From Anodontia alba (taxonomy: Eukaryota > Mollusca > Bivalvia > Lucinida > Lucinidae): a DNA stretch of 64,000 nucleotides. The DNA lies in NCBI GenBank assembly GCA_964016985.1, contig OZ024835.1:60476714-60540713 (forward strand). The letters run 5' to 3'. Position numbers and translations under genes: made by a program. The notes under the pieces were generated by a model that was not told the origin of the DNA, did no database searches, and worked only from the letters and a program-made list of their open reading frames with translations. How positions within the stretch are numbered: position 1 is the stretch's first letter; every line of letters begins with the position of its first letter. Below are positions 40,301-52,049 of the stretch, in pieces.

Positions 40301-42590
40301 TTTAAATAACCCCTAGGACTGGCATAATTTTAATGTCTACATAAACCTTCTGTTATTGTGACCCATTGATACAAGTTTCATAACAAATAAACGTCAAAAA
40401 ATTGCCTTTTGAAACAAAGAACACACTACAGGTTGGAAAATGGGAGTCTCGGTTTTACTGAGATTCTTCATAAGTTTGCAACACTGCTTACGCCCTCTAG
40501 TGTATACATGATCAGAGCTTCAAATTCAAATGTACCACAATGAGCACAATGATCCCAAAATCTGTGATAGTTCCTGAAAAATCAATTGTTTTCACTTTTC
40601 CCGTACATAAACGTAAGGAGTCAAATTTGAACTTGCTATAAAATAGGTCAAGGCCAAGGTTCCCCAATGCTGCAGACTAAGTGCAATGGCCACTGGACTA
40701 TCGGTTCCGGAGAGGAAAACAATAAGAGGTATTACCATATATGGGCATGATGGCAATTTTGGTCATGTGACCTACTCCGCGAACAAAGTTCGCTCCCCCG
40801 ACCCATGGAGGCTCCATATGCAATTTGGCTTCAATCAGTCCAGTGGCTTCGAAGAAGAAGTCATTTGACGGGTGGCAGCCTGCCTGCACTATAAGCTCAC
40901 CTATATGCCTAGAGGTTCAGGTGAGCTAATAATACGAAGGAATTATGAAAAATGAATTTGTAATATCTTATTATTTCATAGGAGAGATATAGTATCCATG
41001 AAAGTGTCCAGATTTTCATGAAAGAAAGCACGGTAAGCCTCTTTGATGTAACAATATACAATCTCATCTCATCCTTGGTGTACTTTTCTCCACTCCTTTA
41101 CCACTTCCTCAGTTACCACACTGCTGGTCTGCTGGTTTTCTGGTGCAAGAAAACTAAAAGCGAAACAATAATATTTCAGTGAGAAGCTAGCACATGTTTA
41201 ACGGTGGCCAAATACAACTAGATGGTCACTCTATGGTATGACATTTCTTCTGTTAATGTAGGGTGCCTTTTTGGCTCTATCAGTAAGGCGATATACATTT
41301 TGACCATTTCTTTGTTGATTGAGAAGCCAAAAATATTTAGAAGCCTCCGTTGTGTAGTTGTTAAGCAAATCATTACATTTATCAAGCTTGTGAGTTCGAT
41401 CCCAAGCTTCTCCAGTCTTTCGAATGAGGCTATAAACCGAGGTCCCATCTCCATATGACCTTCGCTGTTGGTGGACTAGAAGTTGTTCATAGTATGTACA
41501 ATATTCTGATGGTATAGCCCAAGCCACCAGTCCGAATTTTTTAGTCAACTCTACACCATCTTGGCCAGAAAGTTTGATGGTTTTTTTTTGGGTTTTTTTT
41601 TTTTTTTGTAGCAGATGCATTCTAGATGTTCCAAGCACAGGTCAGAGTATGGTATTTTAGTGTGGGTAAAGTCTTAAAAATGGCCGCCATCGAAGATGGC
41701 CGCCATTCAAATACTAAAATTATAAGACAAGATCAAACTCATTACTGTAATCCTGAGGTATATTGTTAACTAGTTTGAAGGCTAACAATGATCATCTGCG
41801 CATTGTAGAGCTTCTTTCAGTAGTTTTAAAACTAAGTACAAGAATATAGCATATATGTGTACGTAAATGTAGAGTGGATGGGGTAAACACTCAGTTTCAA
41901 AACAAATTAAAACTTGTTGTATACACAAGAAATACAGGTAAATTCTTGTGATAGTCAAAACAGTTGGTGGGTTTTATTTCCGAAGGAAACTATAACCTTT
42001 TCGTTGGTGTTTATGCATTAGAATCGAAAAAGATCAGCTCTATTATGTGATTTTGTAAGTAGCAGATCACTGTCCGTAAGTTATAAGAAGATATGCCACT
42101 CACACTTTCTGAGTTGAACTACTTTTCGACTGGCATCTAATGTCTGATCAAATACTCAACAAAACTCTTCTAGAGCCGATCTAGTTTTTAATAAAAATAA
42201 AAGCTCTTACACCATTTAATACTTTCAACAAGTCTATGGATCTATAGCTTTCAATTTGCATCTCCTATGCATCTGTTTTCAAACAGATTCATTCACACCT
42301 TGACGCTTGCCCACGACAAGAGCAAGCAATATCTCATTTCATTTCTGTCCGCTTGGAAGGACAGTTTCTGATGCATTTTCTTGCATTTACAGTAGGTATC
42401 TGTAACAAGATTTTCAGGTGTGGTTCTTTTTTGTAGTACAATTGGTCCAGCCAAATTCAAACGGATCTAATACTTCTAGAACTGGCTCTAAAGCTGACTA
42501 CTAAATTTATGTTTGAAACACAGCTCGAAAAACATGGTTTTGTAATGCATCATCATTTAGAGGTATAGCCTGTAGATATTTATTACCTCC
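40301..42590. other. Repeat scraps, no gene seen
   Basis: ATAAGCTCACCTATATGCC.AGAGGTTCAGGTGAGCTAA (40890-40931) is a foldback terminus of the kind ending the 54.7-56.7 kb element. A tRNA-like stretch with TGAGTTCGATCCC is at about 41340-41420. A minus-strand frame of 135 codons (41231-41638) matches nothing I know. The rest is unassigned. Confidence 0.4.
41340..41425 (+). repeat. Possible tRNA-derived SINE remnant
   Basis: GCCTCCGTTGTGTAGTTGTTAAGC could be an A-box region and GTGAGTTCGATCCCAAGC a B-box. The stem pairing is incomplete. Low confidence. Confidence 0.3.
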
Positions 42591-43707
42591 ATACTATATA
42601 AATGTGCTCACAGAACACTTAAGGTCTCCAATTCCTTGTCATTTGCGCAAAGGCATACAAATATCTTCGTGACTATAGCGTTGATACGGTCTACTCCTGA
42701 CTGCTGTCATCTTTGATACCCCTACTCAAACAAGCAAAGTTCCATTGTAAGTTCACTAATAGCCTTTCCCATGCACAAAACTATTCGTGTCACATCAGCT
42801 AATAGCATGCAGCAATGGAAGCATTACCCTATCGTTTTCACTAAACCTTTGTACTATTTCATGGATGGGCATCTTATGGTCCTTACATTTGATGCACAGC
42901 TCTCGAAGTCTATCATCTCGAAGCTGTTGAAAATGAAATAAAGCCATGATGACACTATCTGTGTCTGAATACAGCACATATTCTAACTTTTTCTCTTCCA
43001 TATTAAACTGCAACAGCTACATGAAGAAAGACTCATGTGTCTAATTCTTTATGAGTGCTTGTCAACACGTGTTTCTCCTCATCAGTCATTATGTATTGCA
43101 CAACAAAATTTACTCCTTTCATTTCCTCTCTGTTTTTAAATCCACCTGATAGGACTTTGTGAGTCCCAGGGGGTAAAGTGAAATCTCAGCCCATACTTCG
43201 AACAGGAAAGCTAACAGGTTAGCTTTGTTTGTGCTGTTGTACACTATTTCATCAAACTTTCTCAGAATTAATACTTTTCTCATTTTAAATTCTCTGACAG
43301 ACTCCTTTTTTCTTTGTCAACATCCACAAGCCTCTCTGCGATTCACTTATCTGTTATTAACGTCTTCAAACCCATATAAACCCTCACGTCTGTCAGCATT
43401 AGATCGATATTTTGTGAAGGAGGACTACTAGTTATGCTGTCAAAGATTCTTCGGGCATAATTTTCACTTTCGTCATTGTGTAATGGCGGCCTTAATCGAA
43501 TACACCACATCACATCCACAACAACACTTTCATCACTTTTTGTAGGCCATTCATCTATACCCGCTTTCCCTTTCATAATGCCCGACATTGATGACTTATT
43601 ACAATAAGTAAAAAAGTATCGGTTTAATTGAGTCTCTTTATATGTAGCATAGTAGTATGAGAGGCTGCATACGTCCCCGCTCCCCCCCCCCCCCCGCACC
43701 CCCCTCT

Positions 43708-43985
43708 CATCACGAAAACATACCTATATTATTTTGACCCCCTTAAACCCCACTTTTATATAGTAAAACTGGGGTTTACAGGGGTATATATTATTTTTCT
43801 TATTTCTGCTCAAAACATAGATTGTGGGTACCCGTTAGAACCGCCTCGTCGAGGCAGTTCTAACGAGTACCCACAATCATTGTTTTGAGCAGAAATATGA
43901 AAAATATCAGCATTTTTCTCTGAAAAATTTCATTTTTTTGGTGATAACATTTTCATTATATTTGAATAGGCATGTTTTCGTAATG
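43708..43985. mobile_element. Family A MITE, inserted in the fossil gene
   Basis: CATCACGAAAACATACCTA to TAGGCATGTTTTCGTAATG. One palindrome arm has GGCAGTTC and ATCATTGTT changes. It follows a poly-C tract (43682-43703). Confidence 0.9.
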
Positions 43986-44060
43986 TCTAGCGCCGGATTA
44001 AGCGGTATTTGATTTTCAAAAAACAAAAAAACAAAAAAAAACAAAAAAAAAAACAAAAAA
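43986..44060. repeat. A-rich (CAAAAAA)n tract
   Basis: Repeated AACAAAAAAA units immediately after the MITE. Confidence 0.8.
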
Positions 44061-45032
44061 ACAAAAGGATGAGCTCAATGCTCCCAAATAAAATATAGCC
44101 TGCACTATGATGATGTTCTTTAGGTCAAATGTCTGCTTCTGCCAGTGATGGTGGCTATTTCCTCATTTCATGGGAAAGCAGCTCTTCCAGTTGATCGTTT
44201 CCTACAGCGTGTCTGTTTCGTTCCATAAGAGCTTCTTTTAAGATCTGAATTTCATCTGCAAGGTCACTTCTTGTAGACTGTCTTTTCTGTTCTACGGCTT
44301 TTTATTGTATTTGCCATCGTTTTGAGGTTTAATTTAGTTATTTTTTTTTTAGTTTCTCAAAATACTTTATCCTTTTTTTAGTCAGCTGAACAAAGTCATT
44401 TGTGATTTTTTTCACTGGCTTGAAGGCCACTTGCAATGTTTACAAGGGCATTGGTGTCAGAACATGTAAATGGGTTTATCATCTCAACAGTGACCGTTTT
44501 CATAATGACCTTCTTCTGTTCTGTTTCTCTTGATACTGTAGGTCAGCTATTCTCATGATGATGAGTTTCGACCTAGTCTATGTGAAGCATGGTTTGAAGA
44601 ACTGATGTGAATTCTGCAGCAAGTGGTAAGGTAAAACAAAATATTTTTCTGTATTTTCAGAGTTATTCCCTTAAGAACTGCTTGTCCAGTCTTCCCTCTA
44701 TAATCACAGTTTTGGGAGCATTCCAGTGCTATGTCAGTCCATAAGCCATTAAAATTTCAACATGCCCTCTTCACCATGAAATTCCTTGTTGAAATTCTGT
44801 TCCAACTTCAGGCGCACTTTTGAGGTAATGCTGTCCTAGGTCGAAGGTCTTCTATGCTGCCACCAGCCAATCAAATATGGCAGCAGCTGCAATCAGCTAT
44901 ATTCATTTCTTACCAAATCCACCAACAACCCTGATAGAGTGAAAGAGGCACTTGAAACCAGCACGAAAAGCAATGATAGATTTGGATTAAAGCACACGAT
45001 GTTTACACAGGATCAAGCAGTTAATGAGATTA

Positions 45033-45373
45033 CAGTCGAACCTCAATAGCTCGATCTCTGTTGGCTCGTTTACCATGGCTAATTCGAACTCGTTTTTGGG
45101 TCCCTACAAAATTCTTCCGATAGCTCAAGAAGACAAATATTAAGGGATTTTCGGGGAAATTTTCTTATTTCATCATGAAAGTGTATGTTATGTGTACTCA
45201 TTAGAATCGCTTCATCAAGATATCATTTTTGTATAGAACAAAAATATTTCCCTACATTATCACCATATGCTTCCAAACCTGGTGCTATGATTAATCCTCA
45301 GTGGCTCGAACTTCCCATGTCTCGAATAAATATCCATTGCCCCAAACATGTTCGAGCCAACGAAGTTCGACTG
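45033..45373. mobile_element. pogo/Tc1-like MITE, TA target sites
   Basis: CAGTCGAACCTCAATAGCTCGA at the left and GTTCGAGCCAACGAAGTTCGACTG at the right are imperfect inverted repeats. TA lies on both sides (45031-45032, 45374-45375). Length is 341 bp with no transposase. An eroded copy of the shared hairpin arm, TCTTATTTCATC...TGTGTACTCATTAGAA, is inside (about 45163-45215). A partial relative is at about 56870-56963. Confidence 0.8.
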
Positions 45374-46173
45374 TATTTATATTCTGAGGAAAGAAACCCC
45401 TGATATCTTCATAAATTTGATTTTGTGTTTAGGTTTTTACTTATTAATGAATTATCTGAGAGCAGTTGGTAAATTTCTATCGGCTCTGGTGTAGCTTGAA
45501 GGCAGTGTATAAGATTTTGTCAGGAAAGGGATATTACCAGATAATAAATGTGACGATGATTGTTTTGTGGTAGTATGCATTTGAAGATTTTTGTATAAAA
45601 AACAACTGTGACTTGAGTGTATATACCAGCTAATGTGACTGCCTCAGTAATCTTGAAAGTGCTGTTAAAACACAGAGGTGAATTTTTTATGCAATGTGAA
45701 TGACATGTGCAACTGTTCTGCACAAATGAAGTCACTAATAGACGGAATCAAACAGTCAAGATCCGAATATAAAACCGACATATTCTGGCTGAATCATGTA
45801 AAACTTATTCAAATTTTTTTTATATATATCCATACAGAACACGAATGGATATGAAATGAAGACTTAATAGCAGTCACACAAATGGAAACTGTTATTGCAC
45901 TCGCTGATCATCAGAAATATGTGAAAGTAGTTGTTAAATACCTTGCGGAAATGAAGGTCAACTTCCACTTCAAGGATCTTTGTGGGGCACAATCTTGCGA
46001 CAGCCCTGCACAAATTTGATACCGAATGTTGATTTTTCTCTTATTGCAGAAGCCATTTAACATCTTGTGGACTGCTTAGACTTACCATGAGTAAGTCATT
46101 ATTAGCCATGAGTACTCGTCTTTGTTTATTATAGTGATTAATTTGGTTTTTATGTTTTCGCTTTGATGCATTG
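45374..46173. other. No gene seen
   Basis: AT-rich, with short unremarkable open frames. Confidence 0.4.
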
Positions 46174-46550
46174 ACTGTGTTGGGAGCCTTTATGCGAACC
46201 GAATTTTTATGTATTTCTGTATTAAGAGTAGCATCGGGACCCAAGGTGAAGTTAGCTAGCTGTAAAAGTGCTTTAAACCTCCCCCCTCCCCCCGCCACCC
46301 CCCGGTGGTTTGCTCTATCGACCGTTCTAAGGCGGTGGTCCCGGTGTTAGTCTTACTCTTTGTTGCTTTGTGGTTTATTCTACGTGGCGATTTGTTGTAT
46401 GTCTTCCCGTGTGTCATTTTGTTCTTGTGTTTTTCAGTCCTTTTAGTATTGCGATTACCTCGCTTGGGGAAGAGAGAGCTAATCTTAGTGCTTTTCGTAC
46501 GTTTGTTCGGTTTGTGCTTGTTTAGATTTGTCTGTTTCCTCTTCCTCTTG
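46174..46550. repeat. Terminal-type repeat, left of the NS1 fossil
   Basis: TGTTGGGAGCCTTTATGCG to GACCGTTCTAAG.CGGTGGT.CCGGT and GGCGATTTGTTGTATGTCTT recur in the same orientation at 49095-49335. The adjoining GCGATTACCTCGCTTGGGGAAGAGAG...TTTTCGTACGTTTG (46448-46540) recurs inverted at about 49398-49500. The repeat includes C-rich and GC-palindromic sequence. Confidence 0.75.
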
Positions 46551-46559
46551 GGGTCTGGG

Positions 46560-47832
46560 AGGGGTTGCGGTTTGTGATTGTGGCACTCCCTGGACTTTTC
46601 TCTTACCTTTTTTACATCACGTCTTAACTTTCGGATCTCGGTTGCAGCTCGTAGATTTTCTAAACTGTAAAATCAAAACTGTTTTTTTTTCTTGAAATAC
46701 TTTTCGGAACACTGGCTATGGAACCACTGTTCAATGATATGGCACTGTAATTATACTGATATATCACTATACTAGTAGCATGCTTACTTCTTCAATCTAA
46801 TGTGCATTCTTAAAAGTCTAGATTAACAATTAGTTTTGAAGAATCTCTTTTTGAATGTGCTTGTTGATGTCTGTCTTTGTATGATTCCTGTAGGTACGGG
46901 TTGGTGTTGGTGGTAATTGAAATAAGACGGATTTATATGCGGTTAGTTATTAGTTAACCATCTTCCCGCCCGTATATTGTGCCTTTCGGGGACAGGAGAG
47001 AGTGTTCGTCCTCTTACTGGTTATTTTTGCGAAACTTGTGGTTGTTCTTTCTGGATTTTGTTTTATTGTATATAATCCAGAATTACAAGTATTTCATTAC
47101 ATGACATTTCAACATGACAATTCAAAATGATATTTGAAGGTGACATTTGAAATTGACATTTCTAGACAACAGATGGTGTTGATTATAGCTAACCTAAGAG
47201 GTCGTCCGATGAAGATGTGTCGTTGCCATCATAGGTTTTGATTCTTCTGGTGCGGTTGTAAGGTGTTGATGTGCGGCGGCGGAAATGACTTCTTCGACGA
47301 AGTCTTCCTAGAAGTCTTCTCCTGCTATTATTGCTTATTTCTTCTTCGCTTGGTGGAGACTGTGGCTGTGTGTGGATTAGACTGATGTGCTGTGGTTGGT
47401 TTTGGTTTTCTGGCGTGTTACGCGGTGTCCTTGGCTGATTTTCGGAGGATTAATCAAATATTTCTATTGTCTGGTCGTTGTCCTGCCGAGCCTCGTCGTC
47501 TGACTGGGCCTGCCTGTTTATGTTGAATGCACTCCAACGGTTGTCTCTGTTATCTTTGGCTGAGTCGAATGGCGGTGCGATGTTTATTGGCTGTGTCTGG
47601 GTTGCTTGTTCTAGGATGATTACTGGCCCTTTCTATTTCAGAGGTAGTGATGCACTTTCTTAACACTGTCTGTTGTCTCGGTTGACGTGTCTATCTTGTG
47701 GCGGTCTTCCTGTGGGCTTGGTGTTTGTGCAGAGGTTCTCAGCTTTGGTGATGGCGGACTCCTGATTGGCGATGATAGTTTGAGACAGGGTAGGGTTTGT
47801 GGTTTGTCCCAGGCGTCCATGTTCATTGCTTT
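46560..47832 (-). other. Region downstream of the NS1-like frame, unassigned
   Basis: Minus-strand frames are rich in Gln, Thr, Ser and Asn, with many shifts. It lies inside the same repeat-bounded block and may be the NS1 C-terminus or a ruined structural gene. No motif supports either. Confidence 0.35.
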
Positions 47833-48760
47833 TCATGTAATTTCTTGGCAGTCTCCGCTCAAGTTGTCTTTGAACAGCTGCGCGTGTGAGATGAAAGTCT
47901 CGTCTTCCGGCACTTGGAAATATTGCTGGATGTAATGTACATTCTCAAAGGCCTGCTTCCAGAATGTGGTGGAGGGAGTTCCCTTGGTCGTGTATTTTTT
48001 AATGACGTTGCTGGTTCCAAGATGCATATAGGCTGTCATCCGGTTGAGTAATGGCTCCCTCTCTTTTCAGAATAAACGCCATATCGATTGATTTGAAGGT
48101 ATTAGAACTGGTTTTCGATAAAAGATCTCAACCGGTTTGTTCTTAATATTTATGTAGGTCGATTCGCCTTCTAAGCTATTTTTATACAACTCTGCCTCTG
48201 ACTGATTTTGAAGGATAACTCCTTGATGAGTATTATCGGCCTCGTTATGCACTCTTGAAACGGGAAGTCTTTTGATGAAATGTGGGATCCCACCCCTATC
48301 CTTAAGATGTACCTAGACCTTCGACAACATACGTCTTACCGGCATTGCTCGCGCCTTGAAGATACAGGGTGTTGACTTTTGTGTGTATCTTTCTCAATAT
48401 GGCATACATTTGCAGAAAGAACAGGACCAGATAAATTGATTGTTCCGCGCACTACTCGACCATAAATGTAGTGGCCTGCTTTGTCATGTTTTTTTGATGA
48501 CTGTCATCACCCTCCTCTATGAATGTTGTGTAGTAATTTTGTGGGCTGCGGATGGTGGTTAAAGCCTCATACTCCTTTTGTGCTTTTCTGTAAATTACAT
48601 TCCAATTGTTGCTTCTTATCATGGCCTTTATTGTCTCCATGTTGTGAGTGTCTTGCCCTGTTGTTAATTGGCGGAGTCTCTGCATTTTGTAGCTGGTCTT
48701 GTATGTTTTCATAATCTGTAGTAGCGTCTCAATGTATAGATACATATTAGACTTTTTCCT
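47833..48760 (-). pseudogene. Endogenous parvovirus NS1-like helicase fossil
   Basis: Minus-strand frames carry superfamily-3 helicase motifs typical of parvovirus NS1. A Walker A loop GASNAGKT (48332-48355) sits in the context NTLYLQG...TYVVE. Downstream, GESTYINIKNKP leads to KPVLIPSNQSIW (sensor-1/motif C region) and then PLLNRM with the conserved Arg. The last two lie in one frame (48252-47833) broken only by TGA at 48067-48069. Walker B is not clear, and sequence between Walker A and GES is shifted or partly lost. An upstream frame (48745-48452) is probably the NS1 N-terminal part. No capsid domain was recognised. It is a disabled genomic copy, described only. Confidence 0.72.
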
Positions 48761-49094
48761 GCTGTTAGGTGGCTTGCCGTTGGGTTTCTGAAGTTGTTAG
48801 CTGACGTTCATACTGTTGTGTTGGCTGACTTGCTTGTTGGATCACCTGTATCAGACTAATGTCTTCTGAGTTGGTTTCTAAGTGTGTTTAGAAGGTTTGA
48901 ACATATAGGAAGTGAAAAGTGGAGGAGTTTGAATCTTCTGGGAATACACAGCTTTTACTAGTGTATTATAAGCATAATTATGTTGGATGTGTTTCTCCCG
49001 GGTCTGTTTGTCCGACCATTAGGTGGAAGTGATTTCCGGAAACTGGCAGTTGCTGTCTTTGATTACGTCATGATGGGAGATGGAGACCTTGAGG

Positions 49095-49503
49095 AGCTTG
49101 TTGGGAGCCTTTATGCGGACCGAATTTTTATGCATTTCTGTATTAAGAGTTGCATCTGGAGCCAGAGTTGTTGGATCGCCGTAAAAGTGCTTTAACCCCA
49201 CCCACCCCCACCCCCGGGTGGTTTATTCTACTGACCGTTCTAAGACGGTGGTACCGGTAATAATCTTACTCTCTGTTGATTTGTAGTGTATTCTACAAGG
49301 CGATTTGTTTTATGTCTTGCCTTGTGCTATTTTGTTGGGAGCCTTTATGCGAACCGATTTTTTATGTATTTCATTATCAAAGAGTTACATTGAATTCCGC
49401 CCAGTGAGAGAAGAAACAGTCAAAACCAAACAAGCGCAAATCGATCAAACGTACGAAAATCACTAAGATTAGCTCTCTTCATTAAGCGAGATAATCGCAT
49501 TTC
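49095..49503. repeat. Terminal-type repeat, right of the NS1 fossil
   Basis: One full direct copy of the 46174 repeat (49095-49332) is followed by a second partial start, TGTTGGGAGCCTTTATGCGAACCG (49333 onward). Then comes an inverted copy of 46448-46540: CAAACGTACGAAAATCACTAAGATTAGCTCTC.TTCATTAAGCGAGATAATCGC (about 49448-49500). A poly-A run follows at 49506-49537. Confidence 0.75.
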
Positions 49504-49504
49504 T

Positions 49505-49537
<33 letters not shown>

Positions 49538-49539
<2 letters not shown>

Positions 49540-51180
49540 AAAACAAGAGTAAACTAACACCAGAGAAAACCACTAGTGGACTTTTGCCTTCATAATTAGA
49601 TGGATGTTTGAAAGATATCTCTGAAAGCCGATACGCTGAGCACACTATTGGCTGCCGGGCAAAGTTGGATAGATATAATAACTGACGCACGCCACAGCAC
49701 AAGGGGAGAGATTCTTACTTGTGTTGTGCGTATTGGCATCGATTCTCATAAAGTGGTAGAACATGTTAACGCGCGCCGTGAGGATGATCCCGGTTCTGAA
49801 AGACATGACATGTACGAGACAAAAGTGTTGTATGAAACGTTGGACAGTGATGACACGGCACATATCTGTTTCAAGTGAAAAGGAAATGAGCAAATAGCAA
49901 ATGGCGCCATGTGCAAAGAAGGGAAAGCATGGTCTTTACAACAAACTTTAATAAACTGCCTTGACAAACCTTTCATCATGCTTTGCCCCTCATTTGTACT
50001 CTCATTTACTTCCCCCATAGTCTATACTGGTTTTTGATCAGTACACTTGCTGCCAGTTTTATCACAATACTTACAATTCTGATCGAGAGATGGTCTCCTG
50101 CTTAAATCATCAGTATTTGAATTTAAGTCCACTTTCGGAGAATGTTCTGATAGTCATATGATGCCAGCGTCACCGGTAAGTCAGACCTTCTATTAACCAG
50201 TGTAACGAACCATTATTGATTCGAATTGTAAAAGTGTCGTACTGAGCTAACGGCAACTAGAATTCTTTTCGGGTAGAATCACTTATTGTAGTAAGCGATA
50301 ATTCTTTCTTCTCTTGTGACAGTATGGCATCAAGGGCAATACTTGAAACATGGCAATCTAATAAGAATTTACGTCAATGTAGAGCAGTAAAGTATTAAAT
50401 GCACTCACACTGTTTGTTACACTTAAATATTTGGCCTTTGTCAGTCTGGACGTGCAGTACAGTTGTACTATTGTACTGAAGTTTGGTATAAATGTTCTTA
50501 GATAAGAACAAAGATCTACACATTAACGTAAGTTTAATACGCATCCGCGCACAGGCGATTCCTGCACGATGGCTGTCTTCTACTGATCCGACGATATCCT
50601 TCAAGCAGATATCAAACTGATTAGAACTGGAAAAAAATACATTTTTCCATATTAAGTTTTATACCTATAAGCTTCTTTTAGACGTTTGAAACGTCTAAGT
50701 TCTTCAGATGAACATCAAAGTCTTACCAATTACTATACTATCGGCAAGGCAGATAAGAAGGGTTATATACGTAAGACTAGCATAAACCTTCTCCATGGTA
50801 CAGCTAAATGGCATAACTATGCACTCCCATAAGCCGTTCCCCGGAATGAATAATGTGGTTTTGGGCCTATCTTTTTTGGTCAACCACCGTTAAGGTCCAA
50901 TGCTAAGAATCATTTGGCTTCCCTGAAAGCACCCAGAGATTCTTCAATGCACGAAAGCGGTTGACTATCTGGTATGGTTCAGACGTCTGCAAAACCTGAC
51001 CCGCCATGCTTTTTGAGCATGATAATAACTGGGGAAGACCAGGGACTTGTCGAGGGTTCATGGCTTGTATCTCCTTTTCTGCCTCATTTTGTTTGTATAG
51101 GGGTAAGCTGTAGGGATTTTGCCTAATATGCCTAATACCAGGGTTAATGTTTATTTTATCCTCGACTACAGACGTCTAGA
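49538..51180. other. No gene seen
   Basis: Opposed open frames at 49648-50018 show no known domain. TAGACGTTTGAAACGTCTA is a small palindrome at about 50681. Nothing else recognisable. Confidence 0.4.
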
Positions 51181-51184
51181 TAAT

Positions 51185-51790
51185 GAGAAGAATTTCGCAC
51201 TATATTTTCAAGATGGCGTCCGATCGAAACGATTTTAGCTATTTTGTAATTACAAGTCAGCCCGATACTTCCTATCAAGTTTTGAATCAGTTGGCCTTTC
51301 GGTTCAAGAGGAGAATTTCAAAATAGATTTTCAAAGTGGCGGCCATCTTGGATTTCAGATAGGAATTGTTTTAGCTATTTTGGATCTACAAGTCACCCTC
51401 ATACTTCCCACCACGTTTCGAGTCAAGTTGCCGTTCGGTTCAGGAGAAGAAATTTAAAATAGATTATCAAGATGACGGTCATCTTGGATTTTGGATCAGA
51501 ACGATTTAAGCTACTTTTGATCTACAAGTCGCCCCGAGTCTACATATTATGTTTCGAGTCAGTTGGCCTTTTTGATTAAGGAGAAATTCAAAACAGATTT
51601 TTTTCTATTTTTAGCACACACAGCCATCTTGTTTATTGGAGAGGAACAAACTTGGAGCGAAATAAAATTAGCTATTTTGTTAGAGACTCACCTAGGCAGC
51701 ATGTAAAGCTAGATCAAAATTGGTACAGTGGCGCCGAACATTAACTAACCACAATAGCTCACTTTGGTGCTGAGGTGAGCTCTTTATCCT
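51185..51790 (+). mobile_element. Tandem-core element with GCTCA...TGAGC end, eroded
   Basis: Three units of about 120-125 bp share AGAT.GCG(G)CCATCTTGGATTT, ACGATTTTAGCTATTTT.GATCTACAAGTC.CCC and TTGGCCTTTCGGTTCA.GAGAAGAA. The end is TAACCACAATAGCTCACTTTGGTGCTGAGGTGAGCT (51744-51781). The same units and terminus occur at 56310-56740. Confidence 0.7.
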
Positions 51791-52049
51791 CGGGAACGCT
51801 ATATATCTCAATATTTATTAATTAAATTGCTTACTTCCCACATATGGCTTCTTGTTGTTTATTACAGAGGTTGTTCGCAAGCTCTGTTGAAGGTGTCCGT
51901 CAGGGTCACTCTCTCCTATCCATGCGGCTTGTTTGTGTTCAGTGTTATATGGACAACGTCAAGCGAAAAATGCGCAAATTTAGATGCGCTTGCGCAAAAT
52001 ATCATCCGGGCCTTTGCTCTCCATCCATACATTTTGTAGTATCCAATAT

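Larger units (their letters stand above)
42590..44965 (-). pseudogene. Fossil of an uncharacterised invertebrate protein family
   Basis: Scattered minus-strand frames appear in the right order for a repetitive, uncharacterised protein family common in invertebrate genomes. The pieces are GLWTDIALE (about 44725), NALVNIASGLQ (about 44440), VDVMW (about 43500), KANLLAFLFEVW (about 43230), STHKELDT (family: HEEADT, about 43040), SDTDSVIMALFHFQQL (family: TVDTDVVVLA, about 42930) and LLHAIS.CDT (family: FHAFTGCDTVSSF, about 42790). Many stops and shifts separate them, and a family A MITE (43708-43985) splits the copy. The function of the family is unknown to me. The assignment rests on remembered family motifs, not on a search. 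Confidence 0.65.

Noticed and set aside
41231..41638. 135-codon minus-strand frame as a gene
   Set aside because: It starts in poly-A/T sequence, overlaps a tRNA-like scrap and an open frame on the other strand, and matches no family I know.
42930..42975. YSDTDS in a minus-strand frame, reminiscent of family B DNA polymerase motif C
   Set aside because: Surrounding residues (VLYSDTDSVIMALFHFQQL, IHEIVQRF, LLHAIS.CDT) fit the uncharacterised DTDVVVLA / FHAFTGCDT family better, and no other polymerase motif is present.
46041..46298. Minus-strand frame sharing HKNSVRIKAPN with 49019-49201 as a conserved protein
   Set aside because: The shared residues lie entirely inside the duplicated repeat block and the two frames diverge straight after it, so the likeness reflects DNA repetition.
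49648..50018. Opposed open frames on both strands
   Set aside because: Both are short, without motifs, and overlap each other. There is no evidence for either.
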